Source of the DNA: Xanthobacter oligotrophicus
GTDB lineage: Bacteria; Pseudomonadota; Alphaproteobacteria; Rhizobiales; Xanthobacteraceae
Reading direction: 5' to 3'
Assembly: GCF_008364685.1 (NCBI RefSeq)
Contig: NZ_VTTL01000001.1
Location: 186,001-250,000, forward strand
DNA: 64,000 bases
This document shows, piece after piece, positions 62,101 through 64,000 of the stretch (position 1 is its first letter; every line of letters starts with the position of its first letter). The position numbers and the translations under genes are program-made. Below the pieces are notes generated by a model that saw only the letters and a list, made by a program, of their open reading frames with translations, did not search any database and was not told where the DNA came from.

Positions 62101-64000
62101 CCGGCGACATCACCAGCAACGCCGGCGCCGTCTACAACCAGAACGGTGCCAAGTGGGACGGGGCCATAACCACCAACAGCGGCACCATCACCAATTATCT
62201 CGGCGCCAAGTGGGTCAACGGCGCGGTCGGTTCCAACCTCATCGGCGCCGTCATCACCAATGACGGGATCGGGACAGAGTGGACCGGCGACATCACCAGC
62301 AATGCCGGCGCTGTCTACAACCAGAACGGCGCCAAGTGGGACGGGGCCATAACCACCAACAGCGGCACCATCACCAATTATCTCGGCGCCAAGTGGGTCA
62401 ACGGCGCGGTCGGTTCCAACCTCATCGGCGCCGTCATCACCAATGACGGCGCCGGGACAGAGTGGACCGGCGACATCACCAGCAATGCCGGCGCTGTCTA
62501 CAACCAGAACGGCGCCAAGTGGGACGGGGCCATAACCACCAACAGCGGCACCATCATCAACGCTCTCGGCGCCAAGTGGGTCAACGGCGCGGTCGGATCC
62601 AACCTCATCGGCGCCGTCATCACCAATGACGGCCTGGGCACGGAGTGGACCGGCGACATCACCAGCAACGCCGGGGCCGTCTACAACCAGGACCACGCCA
62701 CCTGGACCGGTGACGTGGCGGCGAACTCCATCGGCGCTCTCATCGTCAACGACAATGCCACCTGGAACGGCTCCGTTTCCAATGACGGCACCATCCACAA
62801 CCAAAACCATGCGGTCTGGACCGGGGACGTAAAGAAAAACACCTCCAACACCAGCATAGTCAATGACAACTCGACCTGGAATGGCAACGTCCTCGCCAAC
62901 ACCGGAACCATCTGGAACCAGAATACGGCGATCTGGAATGGCGATGTCCTCACCAACGATGGCCACATTAACAACACGCTGGATTCGAACTGGAACGGCA
63001 ATGTTGTGAGCAACAACGCCGCCGGCGTCATCACCAATGATGGGGCGGGCACGGAGTGGACCGGCGCCATCACCAGCAATGCCGGCGCTGTCTACAACCA
63101 GAACGGCGCGATCTGGCACGGCGACGTCACCGATAACGTGGGGACCATTGTCACGACGTCGACCTGGGACGGATCGATCACGAACTCAAATTACCTGCGC
63201 GCCGAAGGGGCAATCACCAAATTCGTCGTGAATAATGCGGGCGCGACCACCAAGGTGGCCGGAAATCTCGATGTCGGTGGCAATTTCACCAATGCCGGCC
63301 TCGTCGATATGTCCGATGGGACGAAGACCTATCAAACCCTCAAAGTAGGCATGAATTTCGCGGGCACGGGCGCATCGACGGTAGCCATGGACATCGACCT
63401 GTCCTCGGGCAATGTAAGCGGTCCCAGGGCCGATGTCGTGGTCGCGGGCAGCATCAGCGGTTCCACCAACCTCCAATTCCAGAGCGTCGGGACCAAGGGT
63501 CTCTTCGGGCAAGAAATCACGGTGGCCGAAGGGGCCAGCGCAGCCAACGCATTCTCCACCACCACCCTCGGGTCGAACGGGCTGGTCGACTACAACCTGA
63601 AGCAGGACGGAAGCAAGTGGGTCGTGACGTCGTCGCTGAATCCCTCGGCGGGCTCCATCGCGGGGACGGTGGCGGCCTCGCTGATGACCATCACGACTGG
63701 CTTCCTCGAATCCACCAGTGCTTTTGTCTCCGGTCCTGCGGATCCGGTTCGTGACCAAATCTCCTACGGCCTATGGACGCGCGTGAAGGCGGGTAGCTAC
63801 AACGTCGACAACGTATCGACCACTCAGGTCGTGGGCGCCAGTTCCGCGGTGTCGGAAGCCGGGACGTTCAAATCGAACTTCAACGGTTTCCAGGTCGGCG
63901 CCGATGTGAGCCGCTCCGACATGGGCGGCTCCGGCTGGACCGGTCATGTCGGTCTAACCGCCGGCGACGTTTGGCTTGACAACACGCTGCAGAACTACGC
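59118..64000 (+). CDS. Giant autotransporter adhesin, C-terminus outside window
   Basis: This frame from the ATG at 59118 is open to the window end (1,627 residues seen). A long N-terminal extension precedes a signal-like segment (TILAASLGIGLALAAPRPAV). The passenger (~residues 65-1540) is built of short Thr/Trp/Gly/Asn motifs (WTGDV, NAGAVYNQ, NSGTITN) that should fold as a beta-helix, including six exact-length 61-residue repeats. From ~residue 1545 the sequence (GLWTRVKAGSYNVDNVSTTQ then FNGFQVGADVS) starts the outer-membrane autotransporter beta-barrel. It should be exported by type V secretion and exposed on the cell surface. Its role in adhesion or biofilm is inferred from the family. 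Confidence 0.92.
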   Translation, partial: MTVKYSGANRGVEHGFNMLRMDTDAGFAGSTLSRQRHLLSSSTILAASLGIGLALAAPRPAVAEVLNLGGGDQTFSFGGTGSAWDRNFTFTAYSPTVVVVTDCCLVGDQFQVFNNGVSLGTTSVPPPVSVGTFTVSPGAADITGIAIASPYGDGGGYIRGYSLYIDPSQATFNQNDPAAQQNPMVFNGGTLKPIGGSEVTFAQPVSILATGGTVDTSSADTRFNGEVTAQGDFTKKGTGTFTVAGGAGFKDVYNTAGTFVVASEVTATGLTNSAGAHFNVVDDGSFTTGATVSNYGTIEVFDGGKFTAGGMNNAANATIKVYQGGTFNDDLDNAGTMTNAGVSNAIVATNTSTITNTGTGVWTGAVKTNQGSITNEAGASWTGAVSSNSGTIYNQGAGTEWIGAVVANSDTVRNRSGASWTGDVGVDGGAANTGHILNEGATSTWTGNVENNGIGLGIENAYSATWSGTVKNAGHIYNSTGSTWNGNVLWNDAPSGVIYNDAATWNGSVVTNTGKIYNQYDAVWSGTIQQNSGTILNQAGSTWTGAVVANSGQITNYEGTWNSGTIGAVPVNPGDPQIGNSGTIQNLGGGAWSGDVANNLAAGSILNDSLGTKWTGNVLHNAGTITNQQFATWNGKVVLNQGQIQNKSATWKGGDIEGNSALATITNTGWGASWSGAVKSNDGTIYNQDRASWTGDVAANSVGALIVNDNATWTGAVSNDGTIHNQNHAIWTGDVKKNTSNTSILNDNSTWTGNVIANTGTIWNQNTAIWNGHIVTNDGEIYNKSKSHWNGNVVSNNAAGAITNDGLETVWTGAITSNAGAVYNQNGAKWDGAVTTNSGTITNYLGAKWVNGAVGSNLTGAVITNDGAGTEWTGDITSNAGAVYNQNGAKWDGAITTNSGTITNYLGAKWVNGAVGSNLIGGVITNDGAGTEWTGDITSNAGAVYNQNGAKWDGAITTNSGTITNYLGAKWVNGAVGSNLIGAVIANDGSGTEWTGDITSNAGAVYNQNGAKWDGAITTNSGTITNYLGAKWVNGAVGSNLIGAVITNDGIGTEWTGDITSNAGAVYNQNGAKWDGAITTNSGTITNYLGAKWVNGAVGSNLIGAVITNDGAGTEWTGDITSNAGAVYNQNGAKWDGAITTNSGTIINALGAKWVNGAVGSNLIGAVITNDGLGTEWTGDITSNAGAVYNQDHATWTGDVAANSIGALIVNDNATWNGSVSNDGTIHNQNHAVWTGDVKKNTSNTSIVNDNSTWNGNVLANTGTIWNQNTAIWNGDVLTNDGHINNTLDSNWNGNVVSNNAAGVITNDGAGTEWTGAITSNAGAVYNQNGAIWHGDVTDNVGTIVTTSTWDGSITNSNYLRAEGAITKFVVNNAGATTKVAGNLDVGGNFTNAGLVDMSDGTKTYQTLKVGMNFAGTGASTVAMDIDLSSGNVSGPRADVVVAGSISGSTNLQFQSVGTKGLFGQEITVAEGASAANAFSTTTLGSNGLVDYNLKQDGSKWVVTSSLNPSAGSIAGTVAASLMTITTGFLESTSAFVSGPADPVRDQISYGLWTRVKAGSYNVDNVSTTQVVGASSAVSEAGTFKSNFNGFQVGADVSRSDMGGSGWTGHVGLTAGDVWLDNTLQNY
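61551..62648 (+). repeat. Six tandem 183-bp (61-residue) repeats in the autotransporter
   Basis: The pattern ACCGGCGACATCACCAGCAA recurs at 61734, 61917, 62100, 62283 and 62466, each exactly 183 bases apart, with the first copy at 61551 having GCC for GAC. A partial seventh begins at 62649. The copies keep frame and differ at few positions, so recent expansion by slippage or unequal crossing-over is likely. Repeat number probably varies between strains. Confidence 0.93.

Noticed and set aside
61551-62648. CRISPR array
   Set aside because: The repeats are 183 bases, coding and in frame, with no short repeat-spacer pattern and no cas genes.
60723-63119. Long open frame (798 codons) on the minus strand across the autotransporter repeats
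   Set aside because: It is antisense to the clear plus-strand repeats. Its repeated make-up simply mirrors the passenger repeats and it has no ribosome binding site or family features.

Overview
The window is high-GC DNA from an alphaproteobacterium, most likely of the Hyphomicrobiales (Rhizobiales), possibly Xanthobacteraceae-like. The evidence is the gene content (double cold-shock-domain protein next to a DUF192 protein, Ti/VirD2-type relaxase with a DUF3363 region, a type VI secretion system without tssJ, several rhizobial-type small protein families) and the codon usage. I cannot fix the genus from sequence alone.

Region 1 (1-4174) is ordinary chromosomal backbone: a two-part chromate transporter, a DUF192 protein, a double cold-shock protein, a sirtuin, a glyoxalase I and a tRNA-Glu(TTC). 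Region 2 (4118-16650) looks like an eroded mobile island at that tRNA. A large serine recombinase runs antisense into the tRNA, followed by a MazF/MazE-like toxin-antitoxin pair with a perfect palindrome at its start, two frameshifted small genes, a relaxase, an intact IS66-family element with exact 8-bp target duplications, an IS110-family transposase split by an IS630-family element, and a leftover IS66 tail.

Region 3 (16723-39846) is a type VI secretion system (T6SS). A minus-strand block runs tagH-tssK-tssL-tssM-tagF. A central spike module holds PAAR, a DUF6931-like gene and vgrG. A plus-strand block runs tssA-tssB-tssC-hcp-tssE-tssF-tssG-tssH(clpV). No tssJ is seen. Region 4 (39850-43258) is an effector-type insertion: an AT-rich orphan gene, a truncated TPR copy, a GH19-like peptidoglycan hydrolase, then the full-length TPR-methyltransferase whose 5' end the truncated copy duplicates over 331 bp.

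Region 5 (43600-57500) is an accessory block rich in signalling and protease domains: a DUF4424 protein, a propeller-like/NlpC-P60-like protein, a caspase-like protein, a PP2C phosphatase (PppA-like) and a transmembrane Ser/Thr kinase (PpkA-like). It continues with a modular toxin whose AT-rich C-terminus matches the RelA/SpoT nucleotide synthetase fold, two candidate immunity genes, a trypsin fused to a catalytically dead caspase-like domain and a DUF4384-like domain, and a small secreted protein. The kinase, the phosphatase and the FHA protein TagH would form a threonine-phosphorylation switch for the T6SS, as established in other bacteria; this is inferred here from gene content. Region 6 (57600-64000) holds an IS5-family element and the first ~1,627 residues of a giant autotransporter with six exact-length 61-residue repeats. 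Its beta-barrel continues past the window end.

The strongest candidates for undescribed biology are the RelA/SpoT-type effector with its flanking small genes (52075-54224), the trypsin/pseudo-caspase fusion (54567-57023) and the effector cassette bounded by duplicated TPR sequence (39943-42179).
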